Positions 33,701 to 39,967 of a DNA stretch of 64,000 nucleotides are shown one piece after another (positions within the stretch are counted from its first letter, which is position 1; every line of letters starts with the position of its first letter). The DNA is from Ostrinia nubilalis (taxonomy: Eukaryota; Arthropoda; Insecta; Lepidoptera; Crambidae): the NCBI RefSeq assembly GCF_963855985.1, contig NC_087095.1:4164001-4228000 (forward strand), in the 5' to 3' direction. A program made the translations under genes and the position numbers. The notes under the pieces are model-generated. The model did not search any database. It saw only the letters and a program-made list of their open reading frames with translations, and was not told the DNA's origin.

Positions 33701-34933
33701 GTGGGTACATATTTGTAATTTTTGTGTGGTGTGAACCCCGGCCCTGTGTAGTAATCTGACAGAAAGGTTCTTAGTGATAAGACTGCCTACCTAAATTGTT
33801 GTTTTAATTTACTGGAACTGTTGAGTATGGTTATACAAGTTGAGATATAGAAGGTTAGTTTGTTTCACCTAGGCTTACTATTTACACATAAAGTCAGAGC
33901 AGCATGCTCAATCAAAATATGGGAAAAACTATTCCCACCTCTCATTCCCACCACTGCAACTCCTGTGTAGCCAGGATCTACAGCTTGACCGCCAAAATAT
34001 GGGAAAGTAAAAAGTTTGTTGTATGAAACATATTTTTTATATTATGATAGGTATAAGAATAAATAGATACAGGTACCTATCAGTTGTCTCAACACCCTGC
34101 CAACAGTTGCATCTAAACAACAATTTTACTAAGAAATTCATAAAAATCATTCAGACTTTTATTCAAGTCAGGAAGATACAATATTTATCATTTTAATTGA
34201 TCATCTTTTGCACATAATCATTTCACAAGAGGTTTGGTAAGACTAAGACAGTGACCACATATTAATATTCGTAATCACCATTGGCTGAAATCCTAGGTAC
34301 ATAATTTTATTATTAATTCTTACGAGCTCCCCAAGATTATATCATTTAATATTAAATGTAGTTAATTATTTGTATAGAATGAGATCCAAAATTTCATAAA
34401 AACAAGGTACCTACATGGCTTTTACATCTATACATGACCTAAGATATACTTTGGACAACTACATATCTAATTCTTTCAGTACCTCATGATGACTTGGTGT
34501 GATTACAGTGATGACCTCATTTACAGCTAAACTCAAAAATATTGGAGTCCAAGGACATTAACAACATTGGACCACACAACTGAATATGACAAATTAATCT
34601 TCAAATAAGCATTTCCTCAGCATATTTTGATCTGGACATGTGAAAGAGGTGAAATAATGTAATGTCAAACAAGATAGTAAACAAAGTTGGTGGATTTTTC
34701 CACAAAATGTAATTAAAATATTCATCATCAAAATTCTTGACATGGGTATGATTATCATCAGTCACCCAAAGTTAAACAACCAAAGTGCTCAAATAAACAA
34801 TAGATCAAGGGCTCAGGCGATAGGGAGTGGAGTTATCTGGCGTACCTGAAGACGGCGGGGCTTCGCCTTCATCCTCCGAGCCGTCGTCACCGAGGAGTTC
34901 TACATCCAGGACACCCTCATCCGGTACGTCCAT
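3181..34933 (-). CDS. KMT2C/D: KMT2C/D-type (MLL3/4; Lpt/Cmi) PHD-finger chromatin protein, N-terminal part, 23 exons, 3' end outside window
   Basis: Exons join in phase (minus strand): 34933-34846, 33183-32973, 32006-31872, 31800-31516, 31217-30947, 30685-30571, 30497-30378, 29311-29139, 20300-20110, 19094-18961, 18143-18046, 17966-17711, 17276-17116, 16562-16319, 13934-13775, 12834-12566, 11866-11768, 9820-9587, 9382-9248, 9165-8990, 8809-8572, 3842-3688, 3308-3181; about 1,358 codons. Seen: an extended PHD finger opening CALCNLSERSQLGQGE, then at least six Cys/His PHD fingers in the order found in vertebrate KMT2C, then the conserved stretch MQEAFFGKELLE. Known: KMT2C/D proteins are the large subunits of the COMPASS-like complex that monomethylates H3K4 at enhancers; in Drosophila the N-terminal half is a separate gene (Lpt/Cmi) and the SET half is trr. 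No SET domain lies in the window, so whether this is the split or the fused form cannot be told. Introns hold most of the transposons in the window. Two of its exons are partly amplified in tandem. Confidence 0.93.
3688..3842 (-). CDS. KMT2C/D: KMT2 exon 22
   Basis: Encodes LLLGVNLDAMVRD, then DSNDVDEIFKGVLTDDSQ. The DEIFKGVL part resembles a conserved acidic motif of KMT2C/D proteins. Confidence 0.85.
4690..6570. repeat. Diverged inverted-repeat pair inside the 4.4-kb element
   Basis: The segment around 5056-5130 is the reverse complement of 6335-6410 (shared core TTTGAAAATTGGTGA and ATAGATTTCGCTATG). Looser pairing extends out to about 4690 and 6570. It looks like an older foldback element later hit by the LINE fragment. 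Confidence 0.45.
5830..6235 (+). mobile_element. RTE-type LINE 3' fragment
   Basis: One frame reads RNEEIRRRTKVTDIARRIAK, then WQWAGHIARR, the typical C-terminal end of a lepidopteran endonuclease/reverse-transcriptase LINE. It is a fragment with no reverse transcriptase catalytic domain. Confidence 0.7.
8572..8809 (-). CDS. KMT2C/D: KMT2 exon 21
   Basis: Encodes DEIELLNSLKPKEEKDD, then a Glu/Thr/Pro-rich disordered region. The donor GCG|GTAAGT leads over a 4.7-kb intron that holds the 4003-8423 transposon. Confidence 0.82.
8990..9165 (-). CDS. KMT2C/D: KMT2 exon 20
   Basis: Encodes an acidic segment (LENSDSDEEDFVSMLNAVND). The same LNAV motif occurs twice within 16 residues, a small internal repeat. 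Confidence 0.8.
9248..9382 (-). CDS. KMT2C/D: KMT2 exon 19 (conserved QEAFFGKELL block)
   Basis: Encodes a Lys/Arg-rich start, then LMEQFPSYMQEAFFGKELLE, which corresponds closely to a conserved block of KMT2C/D. This is one of the strongest markers of identity outside the PHD fingers. Confidence 0.92.
9587..9820 (-). CDS. KMT2C/D: KMT2 exon 18
   Basis: Encodes a segment including GLTILRRKRQRNLNKLGIGG, then FVVRMRQ. IGGF-VR is conserved in KMT2C. Confidence 0.88.
10012..10300 (+). repeat. Microsatellite-tailed element with (ACAG)n
   Basis: Starts with CCGCCCGCGGCTTCGCCCGC and ends with about 17 units of a GACA/ACAG tetranucleotide (10194-10261), then TTATAATATTAGT. It resembles the microsatellite-associated interspersed elements of Lepidoptera, which are often Helitron-derived. 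Confidence 0.55.
10560..10955 (+). repeat. Interspersed repeat (copy also at 32125-32545, inverted)
   Basis: Contains two diverged sub-units with CCACCCTTGGGGGT, a poly-A tract and a GAAGTCGGTTGAAAA end. The same sequence occurs as reverse complement at 32125-32545. Confidence 0.6.
11768..11866 (-). CDS. KMT2C/D: KMT2 exon 17
   Basis: Short acidic exon (VEMTDDSKPDSTAEVKEE) placed by phase-compatible splice sites. No domain is recognised. Confidence 0.75.
12566..12834 (-). CDS. KMT2C/D: KMT2 exon 16, end of PHD finger and conserved post-PHD segment
   Basis: Encodes YKCIVCRGRELPPP, then a Pro/Ala-rich stretch, then EYYVDDVCLSQHGAHYMKQ and a basic THTRRKRRFK. The last part resembles the KMT2C region after the PHD cluster. 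The acceptor lies about 15 bp from the end of a palindromic MITE. Confidence 0.88.
12848..13103. mobile_element. Palindromic MITE beside KMT2 exon 16 acceptor
   Basis: A near-complete inverted repeat: AGAGTAAATACAAATG at the left end mirrors CATTTGTATTTACTCT at the right. The arms are about 110 bp with a short spacer. The left end is about 14 bp upstream (in gene sense) of the exon 16 acceptor. Confidence 0.75.
13267..13391. mobile_element. Small MITE, family copy at 49838-49975
   Basis: Ends AGTGCCTGAGGTATGGG and CCCATACCTCAAGCACT are inverted repeats. The interior (GAGACTTCAGATT, CACGTCATAATATGT) matches 49838-49975. Confidence 0.65.
13775..13934 (-). CDS. KMT2C/D: KMT2 exon 15, PHD finger
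   Basis: Encodes ECAPCASLVMCCVC, then LIIQCEACNRWLHASC, matching the KMT2C CGPCASL and LLIQC segments. It joins exon 14 in phase by skipping the whole 129-bp array. Confidence 0.92.
14303..16431 (-). repeat. 129-bp tandem array of a KMT2 exon tail plus 5' splice site, 17 copies
   Basis: The exact period is 129 bp; the linker motif GCTAGCTAGTGACGTCACGT recurs 16 times. In KMT2 sense each unit is the last 108 nt of exon 14, the donor GTACGT and a 21-nt linker ending CTAG. Only the copy at the high-coordinate end is joined to the real exon start and acceptor. Copies appear identical, so the array is young or homogenised. Reading through the linker meets an in-frame TGA and TAG. It is about 70% or more GC in an AT-rich region. 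The long open frames across it on both strands result from the period being a multiple of three. Confidence 0.95.
16319..16562 (-). CDS. KMT2C/D: KMT2 exon 14, PHD fingers; parent of the 129-bp array
   Basis: Encodes WRCLDCTVCEGCGSRG, then LLLLCDDCDTTWHTYC, then WRCERCRRCLVCG and WCDNYTG, about residues 747-827. The acceptor GTCAG|GTGTCC is unique to this copy. The donor ACGG|GTACGT is repeated 16 more times downstream. A palindromic MITE sits about 40 bp upstream of the acceptor. Confidence 0.93.
16601..16791. mobile_element. Palindromic MITE (AATGAGGGTTTTCGCG family)
   Basis: Arms are inverted repeats beginning AATGAGGGTTTTCGCG with core GCATTTGGACC. It lies about 40 bp upstream of the exon 14 acceptor. 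Relatives are at 17508-17622 (one end missing) and 60625-60790. Confidence 0.8.
17116..17276 (-). CDS. KMT2C/D: KMT2 exon 13, PHD finger
   Basis: Encodes CVMCGAVGTDSEGCLIAC, then CGQTYHPYCVNIK. It aligns with the KMT2C PHD that reads CVVCGSFG with YHPYCVN. Confidence 0.92.
17345..17690. mobile_element. TIR element with a nested MITE relative
   Basis: The ends ATAGATCGTTTCATCCACGA (near 17347) and its reverse complement (near 17665) bracket a partial copy (17508-17622) of the AATGAGGG family. It lies in the intron between exons 12 and 13. Confidence 0.6.
17711..17966 (-). CDS. KMT2C/D: KMT2 exon 12, Lys/Gly-rich linker
   Basis: Encodes a basic Gly/Lys/Arg-rich segment (for example RQRSVLDFGRKRGSKPK), about residues 608-692. 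It is probably disordered and links the PHD clusters. Confidence 0.85.
18046..18143 (-). CDS. KMT2C/D: KMT2 exon 11, acidic linker
   Basis: Encodes an Asp/Ser/Glu-rich linker in phase between two PHD clusters. No domain is recognised. Confidence 0.75.
18192..18937. mobile_element. Internally deleted derivative of the 4.4-kb TIR element
   Basis: Same ends (TAGCCTGACCAGGAAC inverted, TA flanks) as 4003-8423. The left ~580 bp matches 4003-4585 and the right ~170 bp matches 8262-8423, joined at a CAATT-like microhomology. A MITE formed by deletion of a longer element. Confidence 0.8.
18961..19094 (-). CDS. KMT2C/D: KMT2 exon 10, end of PHD finger
   Basis: Continues the preceding PHD with YVHGTCD and closes it with YNCPICK, about residues 530-574. 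The donor GAT|GTAAGT lies about 20 bp from the end of a terminal-inverted-repeat element. Confidence 0.88.
19736..20010 (+). mobile_element. tRNA-headed SINE
   Basis: The head has an A-box-like TGGTGTAGTGGTT and a B-box GGTTCGATTCC. The body ends in CTTAGTTTGGGACTAGAAG and an ATTTATTT tail. The same 3' body occurs at 46000-46075 and, inverted, at 56495-56640. Confidence 0.7.
20110..20300 (-). CDS. KMT2C/D: KMT2 exon 9, PHD finger
   Basis: Encodes CCRVCSDCGARSPG, then CDSCYQQRNKGSCCPLC and MIRCITCKR. This matches the KMT2C order (CRIC, CDNCYQQ, CPFC, MLHCNMCKRW). The intron between this and exon 8 is about 8.8 kb because it hosts the LTR retrotransposon. Confidence 0.9.
20932..21241 (+). repeat. 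5' LTR
   Basis: Direct repeat of 26632-26941 with no difference seen. Starts TGTAAGGAACTG and ends TTGAATCTTAT. The left target-site duplication AATAT is at 20927-20931. Confidence 0.92.
21422..22279 (+). pseudogene. gag: gag of the LTR element, first part, frame broken
   Basis: Arg/Ser-rich N-terminus (about 130 residues of RS-type repeats), then a capsid-like segment with WCEEVDRARDANGW. The frame stops at 22279 inside what should still be gag, because the expected zinc knuckles lie in the next frame (-1) from about 22265. A normal gag/pol frameshift would lie after the knuckles, so this looks like a lesion or a sequencing error. The RS-rich start is unusual for gypsy gag. Confidence 0.75.
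22303..25065 (+). pseudogene. pol: gag end plus pol of the LTR element, broken in integrase
   Basis: Two CCHC zinc knuckles (CFTCNQRGHVSRDC; CAFCKKQGHTEDNC) near 22540-22675, the aspartic protease motif LLDSGA near 22800, reverse transcriptase with YVDD near 23740, RNase H around 24180-24540, and the integrase HHCC zinc domain near 24770-24880. The frame ends early because a 25-bp segment is duplicated in tandem at 25000-25049. The first codon is not a true start; the open frame merely begins there. Confidence 0.88.
25010..25891 (+). pseudogene. pol: pol, integrase core and C-terminal part in shifted frame
   Basis: Continues integrase after the 25-bp duplication (VDAFTKY; ITDKGRMFES; then the catalytic-core region with NGQAERYMRT). 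The C-terminus runs to ETCATFFE, directly after which a candidate donor (GAGA|GTAAGT, 25832/25833) occurs. Not intact as sequenced. Confidence 0.8.
25833..26454 (+). other. Candidate intron in the 3' part of the LTR element
   Basis: Donor GTAAGT and acceptor CATTTCCAG|AC are phase-compatible: joining them would add an acidic tail (ENSEDDDTTPAASTRP) ending at a stop next to the 3' LTR (26634-26636). The interval holds about four diverged copies of a ~35-bp unit around CGTATGAATACGGTCTGCG (26036-26175). Inference only. Confidence 0.45.
26632..26941 (+). repeat. 3' LTR
   Basis: Same sequence as the 5' LTR, 5,700 bp downstream. The right target-site duplication AATAT is at 26942-26946; one more base could belong to either LTR or duplication. 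Confidence 0.92.
26947..27870 (+). repeat. Microsatellite-tailed element with five 135-bp tandem units
   Basis: Starts TACTAGCGGCCGCCCGCGAC, then five copies of a 133-136 bp unit (CGCGGTTTAGATTTTTTCAT at about 27011, 27146, 27279, 27414 and 27550), then (CAGA)n at 27705-27750. Same family as 10012-10300. The LTR element inserted exactly at its 5' border. Confidence 0.65.
28134..29210 (-). repeat. Tandem partial copies of KMT2 exon 8 tail plus 5' splice site, 7 copies
   Basis: The segment TGGAAGTGCAAG|GT with the preceding ~50-70 nt of exon 8 recurs with donors near 28137, 28291, 28445, 28614, 28766, 28982 and 29138 (spacing about 152-216 bp). Copies differ by substitutions and small indels, and several have a 2-nt loss that breaks the PHD frame. 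Only the last (29139-29311) has a full exon. Linkers carry GCTATTTTTCAGGGGGGCAG. Older than the 129-bp array. Confidence 0.9.
29139..29311 (-). CDS. KMT2C/D: KMT2 exon 8, PHD fingers; parent of the 28134-29210 partial-exon array
   Basis: Finishes one PHD (WSCRMCRVC) and carries most of the next (CEHCDKLYHALCLRP to WKCK), residues about 409-466. Only this copy has both a splice acceptor and the full PHD. Six downstream partial copies repeat the exon's 3' half and donor (see array). The donor of the full copy is AAG|GTATGT. Confidence 0.9.
30378..30497 (-). CDS. KMT2C/D: KMT2 exon 7, PHD finger
   Basis: Encodes CRTCRTIGDIANLMTCVTCG, then HYHGTCVGL. This is a standard C4HC3 PHD start, which the next exon completes. 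Confidence 0.9.
30571..30685 (-). CDS. KMT2C/D: KMT2 exon 6, extended PHD finger end
   Basis: Encodes YFHLPCVLASGGYMDF and a final FCKDH, the closing Cys/His ligands of the extended PHD module. Confidence 0.9.
30947..31217 (-). CDS. KMT2C/D: KMT2 exon 5, extended PHD finger middle
   Basis: Contains the HRCC and KCAFCTRHGAS zinc-ligand segments of the extended PHD module, about residues 240-330. The acceptor is TTTCAG|AACACC and the donor is AAG|GTAAGA, ending in phase 0. Confidence 0.9.
31285..31457. mobile_element. Palindromic MITE (GGCGCAGACCA family)
   Basis: The ends CCTAGGCGCAGACCA-like and TGGTCTGCGCCTAGG are inverted repeats; the core has ATCGGCCAA. Relatives are at 37622-37790 and 60116-60400 (the last split by another insertion). 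Confidence 0.7.
31516..31800 (-). CDS. KMT2C/D: KMT2 exon 4, start of extended PHD finger
   Basis: Opens with VCALCNLSERSQLGQGE, the first zinc-binding pair and signature of the KMT2C/D extended PHD. A long Ser/Thr/Pro/Gly linker follows, about residues 145-240. The donor is CAA|GTGAGT. Confidence 0.9.
31872..32006 (-). CDS. KMT2C/D: KMT2 exon 3
   Basis: Encodes a basic then acidic linker (RGAKRHRGSRDD followed by Glu/Asp-rich sequence). It leads in phase into the extended PHD exon; the W-P-G-K junction is completed across the intron. Confidence 0.8.
32125..32545 (-). repeat. Second copy of the CCCTTGGGGGT repeat
   Basis: Reverse complement of the 10560-10955 repeat, including the poly-T tract and TTCAACCGACTTC end. 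It lies in the intron between KMT2 exons 2 and 3. Confidence 0.6.
32717..32922. mobile_element. Palindromic MITE
   Basis: The arms contain TACACGGACAGCTTAA and its mirror, plus GCAGTCGCAGCTTGAAG and its mirror. Lies between KMT2 exons 2 and 3. Confidence 0.65.
32973..33183 (-). CDS. KMT2C/D: KMT2 exon 2 (basic, AT-hook-like GRPRK)
   Basis: Encodes a Pro/Ser-rich stretch ending in RRGPGRPRKEGPK, which contains an AT-hook-like GRPRK core. Two acceptors 12 nt apart (exon starting at 33183 or at 33171) both keep the frame, so a 4-residue alternative is possible. A palindromic MITE ends about 20 bp upstream of the acceptor, and a diverged copy of the exon start lies at about 33728-33765. Confidence 0.8.
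33205..33418. mobile_element. Palindromic MITE (TAGTCTGGTC family), copy 1
   Basis: The arms of about 90 bp include ACGTAGAATTTTGTCCAATG and its mirror. Ends about 20 bp from the KMT2 exon 2 acceptor. Further copies are at 50020-50230 and, halved, at 54983-55107. Confidence 0.8.
34846..34933 (-). CDS. KMT2C/D: KMT2 exon 1 with start codon
   Basis: Starts MDVPDEGVLDVELLG and is strongly acidic. The ATG is at 34933-34931 and the donor is CAG|GTACGC. It ends one base into a codon, which fits the next exon. The start was chosen because it is the first ATG, lies in an acidic N-terminus, and is followed by a good donor; no other upstream exon is evident before the divergent Prx4 gene. Confidence 0.8.
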
Positions 34934-35617
34934 CTACGACACAATTTCGCTTATAATACACAAAAACATACAAACACTACAAGTTTTTTGGTTATGACGA
35001 AATTATTTCCCAAAGCATCAAAGTAATGTAAATGAAGACCGCCATAGTGAACGACAAGTGGATTCCAAACTAAACTTTGTAACTCACCGCATACGATTGC
35101 GACGGACGCAAAATGAGTTAACTTCACGAAAATAAACTTGTTACAGAAGTAAAACGCATCGTTTAAATATATTTTACATTACAACACAAAAACTAATGAA
35201 AATAACGCGACATTCGTCGTGATTGCGAACGAAGCGCACAATATAATAGTGTTGTACCAAAATTATCTCATTATTGAAACGATTCGATTTTAAATCGATT
35301 AGAATAATTATTAGTTTTACGTGAAAACAAGGTAAAGATGTTTTGTTTATGAATAAATTTATTCATTCTTTATTGGAATCTTATAAAAATAATTTTAATT
35401 TTATTATTTATATAAGTTAGTACTTTGTGTTATTCGTAATAAATAAGACTAGTAGGAAACGGAACGTTGCTGGGATCGCTGACGTGTTCACGTTTCCCAC
35501 CACAACAACAATGGTTTACTTTGATGTGTCAATGTGTGTGTAGTTTGAAGAGATTCAGTGAAATAAAAACGTGTCATTTTATAAGCTATAAGAATTAATT
35601 TTCTCGTATAAAACACA
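34934..35617. promoter_or_regulatory. Shared promoter interval, KMT2 (minus) and Prx4 (plus)
   Basis: The two start codons point away from each other across 684 bp with no other gene. AT-rich, with no clear TATA element that I can assign. The 5' UTRs must lie here. Inference from layout. Confidence 0.5.
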
Positions 35618-36884
35618 ATGAATTATTTAATTTTTGTAACGCTTATAATATCTTTAATTACCCATAGTAAATGTACATTATTTGAGAGTGATTCTTGTTA
35701 CTCATTTGGCAGTGGCAATGTTTTTCCCGGTGGAGCCAGAAAAATAGATCATAAACTTCAATTTACTAAAGCTATGAGTGAGTTATATTAAAAGGTTTAT
35801 TTTTATGATAATATAAAATATGTACATGCAATTCTGAGTTATTTTTATTCTTGGTTCTCAACTTAAATAATGTTTTCTTTTATCTCAGTCTCAAAGCCGG
35901 CACCTGAGTGGGAGGCCACAGCAGTTATTGATGGGGAAATAAAACAATTATCTCTATCCAGTTTCAAAGGAAAATATTTAGTATTCTTCTTTTATCCTTT
36001 GGATTTGTAAGTATTTAGAAAAATACTTGTTCTAGTCAATACCATTGAATTGCATAGTATTAATCAAAGAGATAAAAATATTTTATCACAGTATAAGTAA
36101 TTATATTTCATATTATCTGTTATCACAATAATTTTGATTATATAATTTCATTAACTTCCTTTTTTTCAGCACATTTGTGTGTCCTACTGAGATTCTCGCA
36201 TTCTCAGAGAGAATTGAAGAGTTCAAAAAAATTAATACTGAAGTAGTAGCTTGTTCTGTTGATTCACATTTTACACATCTGGCTTGGATCAACACTCCTC
36301 GAAAAGAGGGTGGGCTTGGCAAAATAAATATTCCACTTTTAAGTGATCTTACTCATTCAATTGCTAAGGATTATGGAGTATATTTAGAAGATTTAGGGCA
36401 CACATTGAGAGGTTTATTTATTATTGATGAAAAAGGCATTTTAAGACAAATAACCATGAATGATTTACCTGTTGGGCGTTCAGTAGATGAGACACTCAGA
36501 TTAGTACAAGCTTTTCAATATACTGACAAGCATGGAGAAGTGTGCCCAGCAGGTTGGAAACCAGGACAAGACACGGTGAGAATCTCATATTATCTTAGTA
36601 ATAAGTTTGCTATATCACATGGTAGGTACATAATACTAGCAGCAAATTAGCTCCATTAACTAATTTGGTATTCTACTAGCTACTTAAATGACTTCATGAC
36701 TTTTCGTCAAATTAAATAGTGTTTGGTTAATAGTATGATGAATTCCTTATAATCTACACGATTTCTAAAATTAATTGTCAAAGGGAAGATTTATTTTAAA
36801 ACATTTTTTTTTTTTCAGATAATTCCAAACCCTGATGAGAAAAAGAAGTATTTTGAAAAGGTGGCTAAAAATAAACAAGCCTAA
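35618..36884 (+). CDS. Prx4: Peroxiredoxin 4 (ER/secretory typical 2-Cys peroxiredoxin)
   Basis: Four exons: 35618-35777, 35889-36006, 36170-36575, 36819-36884; 249 residues, close to the usual length. Seen: a hydrophobic signal peptide ([19 protein letters not shown]), the [11 protein letters not shown] start of the thioredoxin fold, peroxidatic Cys97 in FTFVCPTE, resolving Cys218 in [10 protein letters not shown], and both GGLG and C-terminal YF (239-240), the pair associated with sensitivity to overoxidation. Known: typical 2-Cys peroxiredoxins reduce H2O2 using two subunits per disulfide; PRDX4 (Drosophila Jafrac2) acts in the ER or outside the cell. The extra Cys-bearing N-terminal segment after the signal peptide is also PRDX4-like. 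All junctions are in phase, with GT-AG borders. The start is the only ATG that gives a signal peptide. A polyadenylation signal follows at about 37303. Confidence 0.96.
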
Positions 36885-37302
36885 GATTAAGTTCTAAATC
36901 TTTACCCACCCACATAGATTCATGATCGAAGCTGTTTTGACGAAAATGAAAAAGGGTTTGGGAAATTTAATTGGTATAATTAATTTTGTTCATACTTTGT
37001 ATAAAATCAATCCAAACAAAAAATTACAGGATATTCCATATTTTAGCAGATTTTGGTCATAGAAACAAAATTAGAATTTTATTAGTCTTAACTTAACTAT
37101 CCAGCATAAAAACATAAGTTATATATTTTTGAATGGGGTGTTTTGTCATGAGAGTTAAAAGGGCTCATAATAACGTAAAAAGGTGCTATACATTCTTTAA
37201 AAACATCACTGTTATTATCTTAGTATTTTTTAGACTATCAGTTTTTAGAAGTAAACTATACATAAGATTTTTTCTCTTGTTTATCGAGAGCTAATAGATC
37301 AA

Positions 37303-37308
37303 AATAAA
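37303..37308 (+). promoter_or_regulatory. Candidate Prx4 poly(A) signal
   Basis: AATAAA about 420 bp after the Prx4 stop, in AT-rich sequence before the first intergenic transposon. Confidence 0.4.
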
Positions 37309-37621
37309 ACATTTCAATAAGACTGACTCCAATATTTTTTATTTTTGATACCATTGAGATTTAATAAAAATATAAAGTTGGAATACAGCTATTTATGGTT
37401 ATTTGTTTTTAATCTCTAGTTACTTTTCTACCCAAATTATTTTATATTTTTACTATCATATAACTCATATTATAAATCGATTTCAACGATCATTCGTAAA
37501 ACACGTATCGACTTTTATGGCACATCCCTAAAATGTCATGTTGTATTTTTTTTTATTACTTCACTGCCTTGGAAGTTACAGAAATGAGCAAAATGGGTGA
37601 GCTCCAGTGATAGCTCAGAAG

Positions 37622-37790
37622 CCTAGGCGCAGACCATCAAACTTTTAGTTGAGCCCGCTTTTAATTTGTATGAAGAATCGGCCAAATCAAATCGGTGTAA
37701 TGTGCGCACTTCCATACATGCCCATACTGATTAACTGCCCGACTCAACTATCGGCTGATGAAAAATCTATGGTCTGCGTCTAGGCTAGTA
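37622..37790. mobile_element. Palindromic MITE (GGCGCAGACCA family)
   Basis: Inverted-repeat ends (CCTAGGCGCAGACCAT and ATGGTCTGCGTCTAGG); same family as 31285-31457. Confidence 0.7.
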
Positions 37791-37796
37791 ATAATT

Positions 37797-39260
37797 GAGT
37801 CGTATAAAACCAAAGGCGGCCATCTGCAGTTTGACTCATTGTCGGCAAAATGAAAAAAACGTTGTATACGCTATATTTACTTTTTACAACAACAAGAACA
37901 TTTTTAAAATATTGCATTTTCTACGAATATTCAATGACACAACGTAAATCACATAGAATATTATAATTATAGACAAAAATCGTAATTATTTAATTCAGAT
38001 TGCCGCCTTTGTCATTGAAAAATGAAGATTGCCGTATTTGGTACTGAACTAAGAGCAGAATGCCGTTTTTGTTACGAAGTTTTAAATAGGCAGCCATTTT
38101 GAAAATAAATAATATGCAGGGTTGTCAATCAAACAAAGCAAGAAAAATAAACTCATTGTTTATTTAATAAAATAAAAATGTTTAGTCACATAAATGAGCC
38201 TCAAATTAGACTTTCTTAGAAACAGTAATAAATTACTTTTCTCATTACAAATTTACTTATGACCAGACGATTGTAACTGTGAGTCGTATTTTCAAATACG
38301 CAGTTCGCTAGTATCAGCCAATAACTCTTCACAGTAATTAGTTTCAGTAGATGGAGCTGAATACCTGTGGAGATTTTTATGAGTTCAAAAATAGCATGTA
38401 ATTCATCAAAATAAAGCAAATAAATTATAGTTTCATAAAAATAAATAATACACTGTTAAAGATATTATATCGGACTTGTCAATTTAAACCAAACGAGCCA
38501 AAACTCAAAGGGATTAAGAAGAAAGCTCTTCTTCTTCTTCTTCTGAAAAGTTCCCCTTCTGGTTCCATGATTAGATCAGCTCGATTGTACCAAATTATTG
38601 TATTGTCATCCGATTTACATACGATCTCTAAGTTTCAAATCGATACGATAATTAGGAGTAAGTTATAATCGATTTCCTAGATTTGTTTACATACTTAGTT
38701 AGTTACTTACATACAACGGAATTATATAAGAGTCTTAAAAAGCCCAGTTGTACCAACACTAGCCCCCTAACGCGAATTTAAAATGGACAACCCTAGATTG
38801 AAACTAACCTCATTTTTTTGGCCACATTCTTCTTCCAGTTTTCTGTGTTTCTTCGCCGCTTTCTTGTGTATCTATTAGTCTCTGGTATTGGGTGACTCTC
38901 CATCTTCACTTTTATTATAAATTTAACTAAATGCAATGATTTAGACACCTATAATTCACTTTAAAAGGCACTGCAAATTAACGAACTTTCCGTAGATGCG
39001 CCATACTATGACGTGTAAATTGAGGGCTTCCTATTGGTTGAGAATACAATATTGCCATCTTTGTTTCTAAGTATCAGAAGATTGCCGGATTTGGTACTAA
39101 GGGCCATTTTAAACAGTTGTAACCATGGGAGATAGCCGTTTATGATTCCGAGAGAGTAGTTTATATAAATTTAATCAAGATTTCCAGTGTTGCCACTACC
39201 ATAACTCAATTTTGACCAAAACGTCAGATTGCCACCTTTGGTTTTATACGACTCAATTAA
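37797..39260. mobile_element. 1.46-kb terminal-inverted-repeat element
   Basis: Starts AATTGAGTCGTATAAAACCA and ends with its reverse complement. The interior has several GCCGCCTTTGT/GGATTTGGTAC-like motifs but no transposase. Confidence 0.65.
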
Positions 39261-39469
39261 CATCGAAATTTAAATTTACAATAAAGACGGCCTATTTGAA
39301 ATGGATAGTACAACTTGTAACTCTCGATACACGGTTGTAACTTGTCAGATGCTGCTTTATGTTACGGTCCCATTCAGTAAAATCAATAACTAACAACTCA
39401 GACACCCATTATTGATAGCAGCGCCCTCCTGTATTAGAAGTTGCCCAACGTGGCAAGAATCAGAACTAA

Positions 39470-39648
39470 TAATCCAGAGCCCCGATTACGGTAACTTTTA
39501 TAACGTCTACAATCCAGACGCGTTTCTGATTCTGCGATACGATTGGTCAAAACAGCTGACGTACGCTGTTGAACGACCAATCGTATCGCAGAATCGAGAA
39601 GCGTGTCTGGATTGTTGACGTTAAAAATTACCGTAATCGGGGCTCAGT
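39470..39648. mobile_element. Palindromic MITE near rhodanese gene promoter
   Basis: The arms include GAGCCCCGATTACGGTAA with its mirror and CGATACGATTGGTC with its mirror. It lies about 320 bp upstream of the proposed start codon of the plus-strand rhodanese gene. Confidence 0.7.
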
Positions 39649-39967
39649 ATTGATCTAAGTATGGATAGTAGCGCCTGTGCACTGTGGTAGCGCTAGCGCC
39701 CTTGGGCTTGGGGCTTGGGGCTTATACCCACAGCCATTGTTTAAAAAAAAGTGACTGGTTGTCAAATTTTTGACAGACAGCCACAACAAGTGAATTCTTT
39801 GATTTGCATTTGAAACAAAACAAATCAAAATTCGTTTTTGGTTCATTTATATTTCCATAAATCTGTTTACTTACTACCTTATTTCTCTGCTTCCTTCCAA
39901 GTTTCTGGTATAATATTTATATTCTCTTTTTAGTTCCATAGGTGATTAGGGTGACTGACGAATAGTT

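Larger units (their letters stand above)
36885..39967. other. Intergenic region, Prx4 to rhodanese gene
   Basis: Contains the Prx4 3' UTR and three transposon insertions (37622-37790, 37797-39260, 39470-39648). No coding exon is recognised. Confidence 0.6.
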
